Shown here: positions 32,898 to 42,425 of the stretch, piece by piece
Numbering within the stretch: the stretch's first letter is position 1
How the letters are laid out: every line of letters begins with the position of its first letter
Assembly: GCA_034521975.1 (NCBI GenBank)
Contig: JAXHLR010000003.1
Coordinates: 248,001-312,000 of the forward strand
Length of the DNA: 64,000 nucleotides
Direction of reading: 5' to 3'
Source: Acidimicrobiales bacterium
Lineage (GTDB): Bacteria > Actinomycetota > Acidimicrobiia > Acidimicrobiales > SKKL01
Program-made: the position numbers and the translations under genes
The notes under the pieces: generated by a model
Databases searched by the model: none
Seen by the model: the letters and a program-made list of their open reading frames with translations, nothing else
Told to the model about the DNA's origin: nothing

Positions 32898-34667
32898 CTA
32901 CTCGTCGACCAGATATGCCTGATGGACGATCACCCGCCCCTCGGCGGTGCCGTTGCCGGGGGTCCCCGACGGTGTCACCCAGTCGGCCAGACCCCGGACG
33001 TCGCCGCGCCAGCCGACATAGGTCGGCGTGCCGACACCCCAGGTGAGCGGTACGTGCTCGTTGGCCACCAGATTGATCTGCTCGGTCGCGGCGTACCGAG
33101 CCTCGAAGTCGATCTCGCTTCGCAACTGGTCGATGGCCTCGTCGATATCGGGGTGGCTGAAGTTGGTGAAGTTGCCGGGAGTGGACTCGGGCGGCCCGAA
33201 GAAGTTCTGGAAGGTGGTGAGGGGGTCACCGAGGGTCGCGCCGGCCCGCCAGCAGTTCACCTGGTAGTCGCCCGACCACGGCGGATCCTCGTCGGCGCTG
33301 CCGACGGCGTTGGCGATCAGCGTCGACTGCTCGACCGACTCGAGGTGGACCTCGACCCCGGCCTCACCCCACAGGCTCTGGAGGAGCTGACCGATCTCGA
33401 CCAGGCTCGGATCGGGCGGACAGCTGTAGGTGATCTCGATCGGATCACCGGGAGCCCGACCATCGGAGCGGTCCGGATCGGAGCGGTACTGCTCGATCAG
33501 CTCCTGGGCGGTTGCCAGGTCACGCCCGTCGGCACCCGGATAGGCCGCAGAGGCCGTCTCGGAGAACCACGGACTGTCGACCGAGAAGAACGTGGTGGTG
33601 GTGGGCACGAGCCCATCGTCGCCCAACACCACCGCAACGGCCTCGGCGTCGCCGGCGTAGGCGAGCGCCCGGCGGATGCGCACATCGTCGACCGGCGGCA
33701 CCAGGGTGTTGAAGATCGACGCGCCCGAGGTGTTGCCGACGAAGAGGTTCCCTCCGAACCCGCCCTCATCGACCATCTCCATGACCGCCTTGATCGAGCT
33801 GCCCCGCAGGGTGCTGATCACCTGCACCGAGTCGGCGGCGAGGCTCTGCACCCGGCTGTCCTCGTCCGGGATCGGGCGGAACTCCACCTCGTCGAGGTAG
33901 GGAAGCTGGTTGCCGGCGGGATCGGTGCGCCAGTAGTCCTCGTTGCGCTCGGCCACGAACCGATCGTCGCGGCGCCACTCGACGAAGCGGAACGGACCGG
34001 TCCCGACCGGGTGCTCGCCCAACTCATCTGCACCGCGCTCCTCGTACGCGGTCGGCGACACCGGCCACCCCACAGAAGTCCGCAACACGTCGGGGAAGCC
34101 GGCATTGGTGTCGGCCAGACGCCACACGACGGTCAGATCGTCGACCACCTCGACCGCTTCGATCCCAGCCGACTGAACCGAGCCGTAGGTCACCGCCGTC
34201 GGGTCGGCGTGCAAGGTGTCGAAGTTCCACTTGATCGCCCCGGCATCCAGCGGTGAGCCGTCGTGGAACACCACCCCGTCGCGCAGCGTCATGGTCCACT
34301 CGGTGAGATCGTCGTTCGGTTCGAGCGACTCGGCGAGGTTGGGTTCGAGGGTGCCGTCCTCGGTGAGCACCATGAGCGGGTCGTAGATGCTCATCGCCAC
34401 GCTGACCCCCGACGTGGCGAACTGTCCGGTGCCCGGCAACCAGTTGCCGGTCTCGCCCTCGAGTCCGATCACGATGCGACCCCCATAGGACGGTCCCTCG
34501 TCGGCCTCGGACCCTGACCCGTCGTCGCGCTCCTCCGGCGACGTGGTGGTGGTCTCCTGCTCCGTCGCTCCGGAGTCGCCATCGGTGTCGTCTCCGGCGC
34601 ACGCGGAGGCGAACACGATGCACGCGACGGCGGCGAGCACCCGCCGAACAGCAGTGATGCGAACCAT
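32898..34667 (-). CDS. ABC transporter substrate-binding lipoprotein, SBP_bac_5 family
   Basis: A 589-residue extracellular solute-binding protein of the peptide/nickel (family 5) type. Lipobox FASACAG with Cys23 and an acidic linker are followed by the family pattern LAESLEPNDDLTEWTMTLRD then GVVFHDGSPLDAGAIKWNFD, PVGTGPFRFVEWRRDDRFVA, NEDYWRTDPAG and VRRAL-type VRIRRALAYAGD. It should bind oligopeptides or other small solutes at the membrane face. No permease or ATPase gene is adjacent, so it is an orphan here. Confidence 0.9.
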   Translation of the reverse strand: MVRITAVRRVLAAVACIVFASACAGDDTDGDSGATEQETTTTSPEERDDGSGSEADEGPSYGGRIVIGLEGETGNWLPGTGQFATSGVSVAMSIYDPLMVLTEDGTLEPNLAESLEPNDDLTEWTMTLRDGVVFHDGSPLDAGAIKWNFDTLHADPTAVTYGSVQSAGIEAVEVVDDLTVVWRLADTNAGFPDVLRTSVGWPVSPTAYEERGADELGEHPVGTGPFRFVEWRRDDRFVAERNEDYWRTDPAGNQLPYLDEVEFRPIPDEDSRVQSLAADSVQVISTLRGSSIKAVMEMVDEGGFGGNLFVGNTSGASIFNTLVPPVDDVRIRRALAYAGDAEAVAVVLGDDGLVPTTTTFFSVDSPWFSETASAAYPGADGRDLATAQELIEQYRSDPDRSDGRAPGDPIEITYSCPPDPSLVEIGQLLQSLWGEAGVEVHLESVEQSTLIANAVGSADEDPPWSGDYQVNCWRAGATLGDPLTTFQNFFGPPESTPGNFTNFSHPDIDEAIDQLRSEIDFEARYAATEQINLVANEHVPLTWGVGTPTYVGWRGDVRGLADWVTPSGTPGNGTAEGRVIVHQAYLVDE

Positions 34668-34747
34668 CTCAACCCCCCGAGGTGTTCAGCCGATCGTTGC
34701 GCCGACCATAATCTCGACACCGCCGCCCGTGCTCGTGGCGTCGCGGG

Positions 34748-35368
34748 TCACCGTGGAACCGTCTCCACCTCGTCGGGTCGCGGACCGGAGTCGCGGGCCA
34801 GGGGGAGGGTGTCGGGATCGAGTCGTGCGCCATCGGTGAGGCCGAACTGGTCGAGGTGGCCCTGCTCGACCTCCAGCGCCCAACGGTATGGGCCCTCGGG
34901 CGGGTAATCGGGACAGTCGACCGCCTCCGGACACGGCTCCATGTCCGCGGTCGACACGACCCCGCCGTCCTGGTCGATGAACGCGATCGAGAGCGGGACC
35001 ACGGTGTTTCCCATCCAGAACGATCCCCTGGCGGTTCCGGGGAACGAGAAGAGCATGCCGTCGTAGCCCGCCAGGTCGGTCACCTCCATGAGCCCGTGCG
35101 ACCGTAGCTCGGCGGTGTCCGCGATGAGCACACACCGCCGGGTGCCAGATCCATCGGCGGCGACCACGGTGATCTCGGCCGCGCTGAACCGGTCGAAGGT
35201 GTCGGTCGGGGACGGACAGGTGGGTGATGCTGCGGGCGACAACTCGTCGAGGTGCTCATCGACCAGCTCGGGGCGCTCGCCCGTCGGGACGCAGCCCGCC
35301 AGCGCGACGAACCCCAGCAGGGTGACGAGGACGAGGTGGAACGGGAGGATCGACCGGTAGCGACTCAC
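34748..35368 (-). CDS. DUF192 domain lipoprotein
   Basis: A 206-residue protein with signal peptide and lipobox FVALAGCVP (Cys26), and a DUF192 domain: VLIADTAELRSHGLMEVTDL, then AGYDGMLFSFPGTARGSFWM and GNTVVPLSIAFIDQDGGVVS. DUF192 is a small beta-rich extracytoplasmic domain of unknown function. The GTG start overlaps the panB stop (GTGA, 35365-35368), a tight coupling with no evident functional link. Confidence 0.85.
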   Translation of the reverse strand: MSRYRSILPFHLVLVTLLGFVALAGCVPTGERPELVDEHLDELSPAASPTCPSPTDTFDRFSAAEITVVAADGSGTRRCVLIADTAELRSHGLMEVTDLAGYDGMLFSFPGTARGSFWMGNTVVPLSIAFIDQDGGVVSTADMEPCPEAVDCPDYPPEGPYRWALEVEQGHLDQFGLTDGARLDPDTLPLARDSGPRPDEVETVPR

Positions 35369-36225
35369 CCCGAGATGGTGCCACCTCCGTAGAGCCCGAG
35401 CGCGTCGGCTTCGTCGGCAGAGAGGTGGTAGCTCTCGCCGTCGGACGGGAACGTCCCGGCACGCACGTCGTCGGCGAAGGCGGTGAGCCCGGCGACACCC
35501 TGGGCCTTGAGGTCTGCGTAGCGTCGCACGAACTTCGGTGTCACCCGGTCCTCGATGCCCAACACGTCGTGGAAGACCAACACCTGGCCGTCGCAGCCGG
35601 GTCCGGCACCGATGCCGACGGTGGGCACGTCGACCGAGTCGGTGACCATCCGGGCGACCGAATCGGGAATGCCCTCGAGCACGATGGCGAAGCACCCCGC
35701 TGCCGCCAACGCCTTGGCGTCGGACACCAGCATCAGGGCGGCTTCGCTGGTCTTGCCCTGCACCTTGAACCCGCCCATCTGGTGCATCGACTGGGGGGTG
35801 AGGCCGAGATGTCCCATGACCGGGATCTCGGCGTCGACGATCGCCTCGATGTGGGGCACGCGCGTGCGACCGCCCTCGAGCTTGACCGCCTGGGCTCCGG
35901 CCCGCACCAGCGTGGCGGCGTTGCGTACGGTGTCGTGGACGTCGAGGTGGTAGCTCATCCACGGCAGATCGGCCACGACCAACGGCCCCGGACGGGCGCG
36001 GGCGACGGCGCCCACGTGGTGGACCATGTCGTCGACGGTGACCGCCAGGGTGTCCTCGTAGCCGAGCACGACCATGGCGACCGAGTCGCCGACGAGGATG
36101 AGGTCGACCCCCGCCTCGTCGGCCATGCGGGCCGACGGCGCGTCGTAGGCGGTGACCATCACCAACGGATCGGCGCCGGCGCGAACCTTGCGTCGACGCA
36201 CCTGGGGAGCGGTGAGTGCGCTCAT
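35365..36225 (-). CDS. panB: 3-methyl-2-oxobutanoate hydroxymethyltransferase
   Basis: A 286-residue PanB, first enzyme of pantothenate synthesis, adding a hydroxymethyl group from methylene-tetrahydrofolate to ketoisovalerate. Motifs: LVMVTAYDAPSARMADEAGV, DLILVGDSVAMVVLGYEDTL, VVADLPWMSYH, AVKLEGG, IPVMGHLGLTPQSMHQMGGF, FAIVLEGIPDSVARMVTDSV and PTVGIGAGPGCDGQVLVFHD. ATG at 36225 follows AAGGAGG at ideal spacing. panC is not in the window. Confidence 0.97.
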   Translation of the reverse strand: MSALTAPQVRRRKVRAGADPLVMVTAYDAPSARMADEAGVDLILVGDSVAMVVLGYEDTLAVTVDDMVHHVGAVARARPGPLVVADLPWMSYHLDVHDTVRNAATLVRAGAQAVKLEGGRTRVPHIEAIVDAEIPVMGHLGLTPQSMHQMGGFKVQGKTSEAALMLVSDAKALAAAGCFAIVLEGIPDSVARMVTDSVDVPTVGIGAGPGCDGQVLVFHDVLGIEDRVTPKFVRRYADLKAQGVAGLTAFADDVRAGTFPSDGESYHLSADEADALGLYGGGTISG

Positions 36226-36304
36226 GCGAGCCTCCTTGTCCCGTCCAACGCCCGTGCGGCTGTCGGCGGTGCCCTCCAGGCTAGCGGTCGGTGCCCACCG
36301 CGTG

Positions 36305-38557
36305 CTAGCCGTCGCCGTCCACCGTCGTGGAGGTCGTGGTCGAGGTGGTGGAGGTCGTGGTCGTCGAGGTGGTGGGGATCTCGTCGGGGGGCGATCCGTC
36401 ACCGTCGGGCTCGGTCGTCGAGGTCGTGGTCGTGGCCTCGCCATCCTCGTCACCATCCTCGTCACCGTCGTCGTCGGCCTCGTCGTCGGCCTCGACGGTG
36501 GTCGAGGGACACAGCTCGATCGGGGTGTCGGGGTCGGTGGTGTCGGTCGCATCGACCGGGCACCGCAACTCGGTGGTCGGGGTGGTGGCGGGTGGCACCG
36601 ACACGTCGGGGAACGGGCACGGTTCGGACCCCTCGGTCGCCGCGGTCATGTAGTCGCTCCAGATCTGGGCGGGGAACGAACCGCCGGTCACCGAGATCCC
36701 ACGGAAGTTGCTCATGTTGCGCGGGTTGCCGGACTCGTCCGCGGTCGGATGACCCATCCACACCGCAGTGCTCAACCGGCACGTGTACCCGACGAACCAG
36801 GCGTCGCGATTGTTGGTCGTGGTCCCGGTCTTGCCGGCCACGAACTGCCCGGGGACCGCCGCGTTGCGACCGGTGCCACCCGCCACCACCTGGGTCAGCG
36901 CGTAGGTGACCTGATCGGCGACCTCGGGGGCGAGCACCCGTGTGCCGGCCCGGTCGGGTCGCCAGACGATGCGACCCGACGAGTCGGTCACCTCCACGAC
37001 CATGATCGGTGGGGTGTGACGGCCCTGATCGCGGAAGCTGGCATAGGCCGAGGCCATGTCGAACACCGACACCTCACCCGACCCGAGCACCACCGACGGC
37101 ACGTCGGGTACCTGGTGGGTGATCCCGAGACCCCTAGCCAGCTCGTTGACCCGTGCCGGCCCGAGCTCGAGCATCAGGTGGGCGAACCCGGTGTTGGACG
37201 ACACCCGGGTGGCATCGACCAGGCTCCAACGGCCGACCGGCGAGCCGCCGCCGGTCACCCGCCAATCGCCGCCGTCGTCGGCTCCCTCGAACACCGCCTG
37301 TGATGGTGCGGGCACCGTGTCGCCGAGCCCCCACCCGTCGACCAGCGCCTGGGCCAGAGCGAAGGGCTTGTAGGCCGAACCCGGTCCCCGACCCGAGCCT
37401 CCGCCGGCGCGGCCCATGGCCAGGTTGACCTGCGACTCCGCGAAGTCGGTGCCGCCGACCATGGCAACCACCTGGTTCTGGTCGTCGAGGGTCACCAGCG
37501 CGGCCGCGGGATCGTCGGGATTGGTCGGATCGAGCACATCGGTCACCGACCGATGGGCGGCCTCCTGCAGTCCCGGGTCGAGCGTGGTGTAGACCCGCAG
37601 TCCTCCCCCGTAGACCGCGGCCGCGCCGAGCTCGTCGATGAGCTGCTGGCGCACCTGGTCGACGAAGTACTCGGTGCCGTACTCGGAACCGCGCACATTG
37701 CCGAGCCCCTCGCGACTCGAGCGCGGCAGGGTGATCTCCTCGAGGGGCACCGCGTTGGCATCGTCCATCTCGGCCTGGGTGATGTGTCCGTCGGCGACCA
37801 TGCGCACCAGCGCGTTGTTCCGGCGGCGGTCGGCCTCGGTGAGGTCGCGTGACGGATCTGCGGTCTCGGGGGCCCGGATCAGTCCGGCCATGAACGCTGC
37901 CTCGGGCAGGGTGAGGTCGTCGACGGACTTGCCGAAGTACGCCCGCGACGCGGCTTCGACCCCGTAGGCGCCCCGGCCGAAGTAGATGGTGTTGAGGTAC
38001 CGCTCGAGGATCTCCTCCTTGCCCACCTCGCGCTCGAGCCGGATGGCGAGGGCCGCCTCCCGAACCTTGCGCAGCAGGGTGCGGTCGTCGGTGAGGTACA
38101 CGTTCTTGACGTACTGCTGGGTGACCGTCGAACCGCCCTGGGCGAGGGTCTGGTGCCGGAGGTCGGTCCACAACGCCCGGACGATGCTGACCACGTCGAC
38201 ACCGCTGTGGTCGAAGAAGGTGCGGTCCTCCTGGGCGAGCACGGCGTCGATGAGCACGTCCGGCACCTGATCGAACGACACCGACGTGCGGTTCTGGTGG
38301 CCGCTCAGCTCGGCGATGGCGTTGTCGGCACCGCAGGCCTCGGTCACGTCACCGGCACAGACATAGGAGGTCTCGAGCAGCACCTCGGCTTCGGGCAGCT
38401 CGATCTGGGACACCACCCAGCCCGCGCCGGCGATCCCACCGACCGCGGCCAGGCCGAGCAGGAAGAAGAACCGTCGCCGGCGCCAGAAGAAGCTCCGGCG
38501 CTTGGAACGCTTGGAACCCTTGGCGCGGCTCCGACCGGGGAGCCGGTCGAGGATCAA
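36305..38557 (-). CDS. class A penicillin-binding protein (PBP1)
   Basis: A 750-residue bifunctional peptidoglycan synthase. A basic N-terminus (RSKRRSFFWRRRR) precedes a membrane helix (about 30-50). The GT51 glycosyltransferase domain has AQEDRTFFDHSGVD (109-121) and QGGSTVTQQYVKN (140-152); the transpeptidase domain has SAYK (394-397), SSN (453-455) and KTGT (576-579). A Thr-, Asp- and Glu-rich tail (after about 645), largely TTTTST repeats, follows. The start is TTG at 38557, overlapping the DUF5318 stop (TTGA, 38554-38557), and gives MILDRLPGRSRAKG. The pair DUF5318-PBP1 is the mycobacterial Rv0049-ponA1 arrangement. Confidence 0.93.
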   Translation of the reverse strand: MILDRLPGRSRAKGSKRSKRRSFFWRRRRFFFLLGLAAVGGIAGAGWVVSQIELPEAEVLLETSYVCAGDVTEACGADNAIAELSGHQNRTSVSFDQVPDVLIDAVLAQEDRTFFDHSGVDVVSIVRALWTDLRHQTLAQGGSTVTQQYVKNVYLTDDRTLLRKVREAALAIRLEREVGKEEILERYLNTIYFGRGAYGVEAASRAYFGKSVDDLTLPEAAFMAGLIRAPETADPSRDLTEADRRRNNALVRMVADGHITQAEMDDANAVPLEEITLPRSSREGLGNVRGSEYGTEYFVDQVRQQLIDELGAAAVYGGGLRVYTTLDPGLQEAAHRSVTDVLDPTNPDDPAAALVTLDDQNQVVAMVGGTDFAESQVNLAMGRAGGGSGRGPGSAYKPFALAQALVDGWGLGDTVPAPSQAVFEGADDGGDWRVTGGGSPVGRWSLVDATRVSSNTGFAHLMLELGPARVNELARGLGITHQVPDVPSVVLGSGEVSVFDMASAYASFRDQGRHTPPIMVVEVTDSSGRIVWRPDRAGTRVLAPEVADQVTYALTQVVAGGTGRNAAVPGQFVAGKTGTTTNNRDAWFVGYTCRLSTAVWMGHPTADESGNPRNMSNFRGISVTGGSFPAQIWSDYMTAATEGSEPCPFPDVSVPPATTPTTELRCPVDATDTTDPDTPIELCPSTTVEADDEADDDGDEDGDEDGEATTTTSTTEPDGDGSPPDEIPTTSTTTTSTTSTTTSTTVDGDG

Positions 38558-38955
38558 CCGGCGCGCCCCAGCAGGAAGGTGCGAGCCAGGTGGTTCCACC
38601 AGCAGCCGGGGCAGACCTCGACGACGTAGCAGGTGAACGAACCGCCCCGACGCGCCTTGCGGGCAAAGGCCACCAGCTCGGAGCGGGTGGTGATGCACCG
38701 GCCGTGGGCGGGCAGGCGAGGTCCGAACACATAGGACACCAGCACGACGTTCACGTCCGCGCAGATGGGACACACCAGCGACGTGGGCTCTGCCACCTGC
38801 TCGGCGGCACGACGCAGCTCGGGGTGGGCATCGCACACCTCGTGGCGGGCCAAACGCCCCCGGCGGTACGAGTCGATCACCGACTGGCGCGCCAGTCGGT
38901 AGTCGATCGTGCCCTGGTGGTCGGCACCAGGAACGGATTGGGGCGAGAAACCCAT
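38554..38955 (-). CDS. DUF5318 family protein
   Basis: A 133-residue protein with two CxxC-type pairs (LVCPICADVNVV; EVCPGCWWNHL) and other cysteines, likely a small zinc-binding fold. TIDYRLARQSVIDSYRRGRL and DAHPELRRAAEQV are characteristic. Genes of this family precede ponA-type PBP genes in actinobacteria, and here the stop overlaps the PBP start. ATG at 38955 is used; a longer frame adds a low-quality N-terminus. The biochemical role is unknown. Confidence 0.8.
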   Translation of the reverse strand: MGFSPQSVPGADHQGTIDYRLARQSVIDSYRRGRLARHEVCDAHPELRRAAEQVAEPTSLVCPICADVNVVLVSYVFGPRLPAHGRCITTRSELVAFARKARRGGSFTCYVVEVCPGCWWNHLARTFLLGRAG

Positions 38956-39114
38956 GAGCAACGAGGCTACCGAGGCGGCGACCGTCGACGCGTGCGGGAG
39001 CATGCCGGGAACCAACCATCGCCATCCACGTCAGGGCCCGCGGGTCACGGCACACTGACACCAACCGCAGCACCGCCGCATGCCATGCCGCAGCCACCTC
39101 CACCTGGAGCGTCG

Positions 39115-39846
39115 ATGAGCACCTCTCCCACCGAACCTCAGCACCCCCGCACCTTCCCCATCGGGGCCGAGCTCCCCAAGGACCGCGTGGTCTATGGGCC
39201 CGACATCCTCGACGAGACCGATCTGCGCCTGCTGGGCGACCTGTCCGGCAAGCGGATCCTTCAACTCGGCTCCCACGAGGGCCACACCGCCATCGCACTG
39301 CAGCACCGGGGGGCGAGGGTCATCGTGGTCGAGCCGTCGGCCGAACGCGTCGCCGCGTCCCAGTGGGCCTTCGAGCGGTCCGACACCAAGATCGAGCTGC
39401 TCAACAACGATCTGGCCGACCTGGCCGCGGTGCGGGCCGACTCGATCGATCTGGCGGTCAGCATCTACTCGCTGGCCGGGGTCGACGACCTCTCCCGGGT
39501 GTTCCGGCAGGTGCACCGGGTGTTGCGACAGGACGCCCACCTCGTGTTCTCGCTCCCCCATCCCGCGTTCTCGATGATCGACCCCACCAGCGACGAACCG
39601 CTGCGGATCCGGCGCGCCTACTGGGACCAGACCCCCCGCACCTGGGAGCGCGGCGAGCACTCGGGTCGCGACCACACCCACACCATCACCGACCTGTTCA
39701 CCAACCTGGCCAGGACCAACTTCCGTGTCGACGCGCTGCTCGAGCCCGAACCCGCGGCCTCGGGCCATCGGTCGGCGCTGTGGAGCGAGACGATGCGGTG
39801 GGTGCCCGCCACCTTGATCGTGCGGGCCCGCAAGCAGGGGATCTGA
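39115..39846 (+). CDS. SAM-dependent methyltransferase
   Basis: A 243-residue class I methyltransferase. SAM motif I is RILQLGSHEGHTAIALQHRG, with the acidic end of strand 2 in IVVEPSAERVAASQWA. Motif IV-like sequence is SIDLAVSIYSLAGVDDLSRV followed by FRQVHRVLRQDAHLVFSLPH. Small-molecule methylation is typical for this type; the substrate is unknown. ATG at 39115 has GGAG upstream. Divergent from the DUF5318 gene across 159 bp. Confidence 0.85.
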   Translation: MSTSPTEPQHPRTFPIGAELPKDRVVYGPDILDETDLRLLGDLSGKRILQLGSHEGHTAIALQHRGARVIVVEPSAERVAASQWAFERSDTKIELLNNDLADLAAVRADSIDLAVSIYSLAGVDDLSRVFRQVHRVLRQDAHLVFSLPHPAFSMIDPTSDEPLRIRRAYWDQTPRTWERGEHSGRDHTHTITDLFTNLARTNFRVDALLEPEPAASGHRSALWSETMRWVPATLIVRARKQGI

Positions 39847-39849
39847 CCG

Positions 39850-39932
39850 ACGGGCGGGGCGCCGACGCCTACCGCCTGTTCGAGGCGCGAGAAGACGGCG
39901 TGCTCAAGGTGATGCTCGACCCCACCCGCTGA
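39850..39932 (+). pseudogene. remnant of a zinc-type alcohol dehydrogenase C-terminus
   Basis: Directly after the methyltransferase stop, a 27-codon open stretch encodes ADAYRLFEAREDGVLKVMLD followed by PTR and a stop. This looks like the end of a medium-chain zinc-dependent dehydrogenase (AY-LF--R-DGV-KV-L-P). No start codon, Rossmann fold or zinc motif precedes it, so it appears to be a gene fragment left by deletion. Confidence 0.5.
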
Positions 39933-39939
39933 GCCCCCT

Positions 39940-39960
39940 GCGAGGCGAGCCCCACCTCGC
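39940..39960. terminator. hairpin between convergent genes
   Basis: GCGAGG-CGAGCCCCA-CCTCGC, a 6-bp stem with a 9-nt loop, lies between the methyltransferase/dehydrogenase fragment (plus) and the CCA enzyme gene (minus). A weak bidirectional terminator is plausible. Confidence 0.35.
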
Positions 39961-39974
39961 GTGGGTGCGGACAC

Positions 39975-41351
39975 TCAGACCTTGCGCTGCGCCCACCACT
40001 CGTCCAGGCGGCGACGGGCCTCGTCCTCTCCCAGCGCTCCTTCCTCCAACCGCAGGTCGAGGAGGAAGTTCATCGCCTTTCCCACGTCGGGGCCCGGTCC
40101 GATGCCGAGCTGGTCCATGACCTGACGACCATCCAGATCAGGACGGATCGACGCCAGCTCCTCCTGCTCCTGCAGCTCGGCGATGCGGGCTTCGAGCTCG
40201 TCCATCCGCGCCGCCAGGGTCTTCGCCTTGCGTTCGTTGCGGGTGGTGCAATCACAGCGGGTGAGCTCGATCAGCCGGTCGAGGTCGGGTCCCGCGTCGC
40301 GCACGTAGCGACGAACCGCGCTGTCGGTCCATCCCATCTTGTAGGTGTGGAATCGGAGGTGCAGCTCGATCAGCCGAACCACCGCGTCGATGTCGCCGTT
40401 GGAGTACCGCAGGGCGGTCATCCGCTTGCGAGCCATACGGGCACCGACGACCTCGTGGTGGTGGAACGAGACCCCGTGCTCGCCGATGGATCGGGTCCTG
40501 GGCTTGCCGATGTCGTGCAGCAGCGCCGCCAAGCGCACGATCCGTTCGGGCCGGGTCTTGGCGGTGACCGCGATCGAGTGGGCCAACACATCCTTGTGGC
40601 GGTGGATCGGGTCCTGCTCCAGGCGCATGGCGCTCAGCTCGGGCAGGAACAGGTCGGCCAGACCGGTGTCGACGAGAAACCACAACCCAGCAGAGGGATC
40701 GTCGACCACCAGCAGCTTGTCGAGTTCGTCACGGATGCGTTCGGCGGCGACGATCTCGAGGCGATCGCGCATCGAGACGACGGCCTCGACCAGTCCCTCC
40801 TCCGGGGAGAGGCCGTAACCGGCGATGAAGCGCGCGGCGCGCATCATGCGGAGCGGATCGTCGCTGAAGGAGACCTGGGGGCCACTCGGGGTGCGCAACC
40901 GGCTCTGGGCCAGGTCGCTCGCACCGCCGTAGGGGTCGACCAGCTCGGGCTCGGGCAGCGACAGCGCCATGGCGTTGACGGTGAAGTCGCGCCTCGACAG
41001 GTCGGCCTCGATGGCGTCGGAGAACTCAACCTGCGGCTTGCGCGAGTCGGGCCGGTACGCCTCGGCCCGGTGGGTGGTGATCTCGAAGGTGCGTCCACCG
41101 ACCTTGGCGCCGATGGTGCCGAACCGTTCGCCCTGGTCCCAGACAGCGTCCGCGAACCCGGCGAGCAACTGCTTGGTCTCGTCGGGTCGGGCGTCGGTGG
41201 TGAAGTCGAAGTCGGGCTCGCGCAGCTCCTTGCCGAGAAGCAGGTCCCGTACGATGCCACCGACCAGGTAGATCCGCTTGCCCGCAGCGGCGAAGCGCTC
41301 GGCGACGGGGCGTGACTCGTCGAGGACCGGTTGCCAGCGTGGGGGGATCAC
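39975..41351 (-). CDS. CCA tRNA nucleotidyltransferase with HD domain
   Basis: A 458-residue tRNA nucleotidyltransferase that builds or repairs the 3' CCA end. The head domain has KRIYLVGGIVRDLLLGKELR and EPDFDFTTDA (metal Asp pair), then RRDFTVNAMAL, DPYGGASDL and DDPLRMMRAARFIAGYGL. The C-terminal HD domain (LAALLHDIGKPRTR, HHHEVVGARMARKR) is usual for the actinobacterial PcnA-type enzyme. It corresponds to mycobacterial Rv3907c, and DUF6049, sigma factor and trxB follow in the same neighbourhood. Confidence 0.95.
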   Translation of the reverse strand: MIPPRWQPVLDESRPVAERFAAAGKRIYLVGGIVRDLLLGKELREPDFDFTTDARPDETKQLLAGFADAVWDQGERFGTIGAKVGGRTFEITTHRAEAYRPDSRKPQVEFSDAIEADLSRRDFTVNAMALSLPEPELVDPYGGASDLAQSRLRTPSGPQVSFSDDPLRMMRAARFIAGYGLSPEEGLVEAVVSMRDRLEIVAAERIRDELDKLLVVDDPSAGLWFLVDTGLADLFLPELSAMRLEQDPIHRHKDVLAHSIAVTAKTRPERIVRLAALLHDIGKPRTRSIGEHGVSFHHHEVVGARMARKRMTALRYSNGDIDAVVRLIELHLRFHTYKMGWTDSAVRRYVRDAGPDLDRLIELTRCDCTTRNERKAKTLAARMDELEARIAELQEQEELASIRPDLDGRQVMDQLGIGPGPDVGKAMNFLLDLRLEEGALGEDEARRRLDEWWAQRKV

Positions 41352-41423
41352 AGCGGGCCAACACTACCGGGACTCATCGCGGGAAACGAAGGCCGATCCC
41401 GGCCCTGACACCTGTTCGGCCGG

Positions 41424-42425
41424 TCAGCCCAGGTGCACCAGGGCGACGTCGTCGATCACGTTGCGCCCCGGTCCGCCGCTGGTGGGGCGCTCGGGATGCA
41501 GGACCTCGCCGGCCAGCGCGGCCACGCAGGCCGCGGTCGAGTCGGTGAGGGCGGCGAGGTCGTAGCCTCCTTCGAGGAACGCGATCCGGCGTCCGGGCGG
41601 GGCGAAGGCCAGCAGATCGGCGGTGATGTCGGCGAAGTCGCCCGCCGACAGGCCCATCGAGGTCAACGGATCGCTGCGATGGGCGTCGAAGCCGGCCGAC
41701 ATCAACAGCCAGGTGGGGCCGAACTCGGCGATCTTGGGTGCCGCCACCACCTCGATCCCGGCGCGGATCACATCGCCGGTGGTCCCCCTGGGAAGCGGGA
41801 AGTTGACCGTGGTCCCCTTGGCCTCACCCGTTCCGATCTCGTGCAGATCACCGGTGCCGGGATAGAGCGGGTATTCGTGGAACGAGACGTACAGGACCCG
41901 GGGATCGGCATCGAACACCGCCTGGGTGCCGTTCCCGTGGTGGGCGTCGAAGTCGACGATCAGCACGCGCTCGCCGCGGTCGGCCAGCGCCGCCGCGGTG
42001 ATGGCGATGTTGGACAGCAGGCAGAACCCCATGGCCCGATCGAGGGTCGCGTGGTGCCCCGGGGGCCGGACCGCGCAGAACACGGCGTCGGCCTCGCCCC
42101 GGTCGAGCCGCTCGACCGCGTCGAGCCCCGCTCCCGCCGCATACAGCGCCGCGTTCCACGACTCGGTGACCGCCACCGTGTCACCGTCGATGTTTCCTCC
42201 CCCCGCAGCACAGAACCGCTCCAGCGCCTCGAGGTAGCCGTTCGGATGAACCCGCGCGATCTCCTCGTGGGTGGCGGCTCTCGGCTCGAACCTCACCACC
42301 GCTTCGTCGAGAAGCGGGTGGGCGAGCCCGGCCAGCACCGCGTCGAGACGAGCAGGGCGCTCGGGGTGCCAGGTCCCGGTGTCGTGCTCGTAGAACCGTG
42401 GATGGGTCGCGAAGAGGATGGTCAC
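41424..42425 (-). CDS. histone-deacetylase-family amidohydrolase
   Basis: A 333-residue zinc deacetylase of the HDAC/AcuC/acetylpolyamine amidohydrolase superfamily: FYEHDTGTWHPERPARLDAV, RPPGHHATLDRAMGFCLLSN (tandem catalytic His), VDFDAHHGNGTQAVF (zinc ligands), SAGFDAHRSDPL and LEGGYDLAAL. Likely substrates are acetyl-lysine proteins such as acetyl-CoA synthetase, or acetylpolyamines. GTG at 42425 is the only close start. The divergent GNAT gene 107 bp away might write marks this enzyme removes, though that is speculation. Confidence 0.9.
   Translation of the reverse strand: MTILFATHPRFYEHDTGTWHPERPARLDAVLAGLAHPLLDEAVVRFEPRAATHEEIARVHPNGYLEALERFCAAGGGNIDGDTVAVTESWNAALYAAGAGLDAVERLDRGEADAVFCAVRPPGHHATLDRAMGFCLLSNIAITAAALADRGERVLIVDFDAHHGNGTQAVFDADPRVLYVSFHEYPLYPGTGDLHEIGTGEAKGTTVNFPLPRGTTGDVIRAGIEVVAAPKIAEFGPTWLLMSAGFDAHRSDPLTSMGLSAGDFADITADLLAFAPPGRRIAFLEGGYDLAALTDSTAACVAALAGEVLHPERPTSGGPGRNVIDDVALVHLG

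Noticed and set aside
36305-36500. Plus-strand Val/Glu-rich repeat as a separate gene or satellite
   Set aside because: It is the complement of the Thr-rich C-terminal tail of the PBP; no independent start or promoter.
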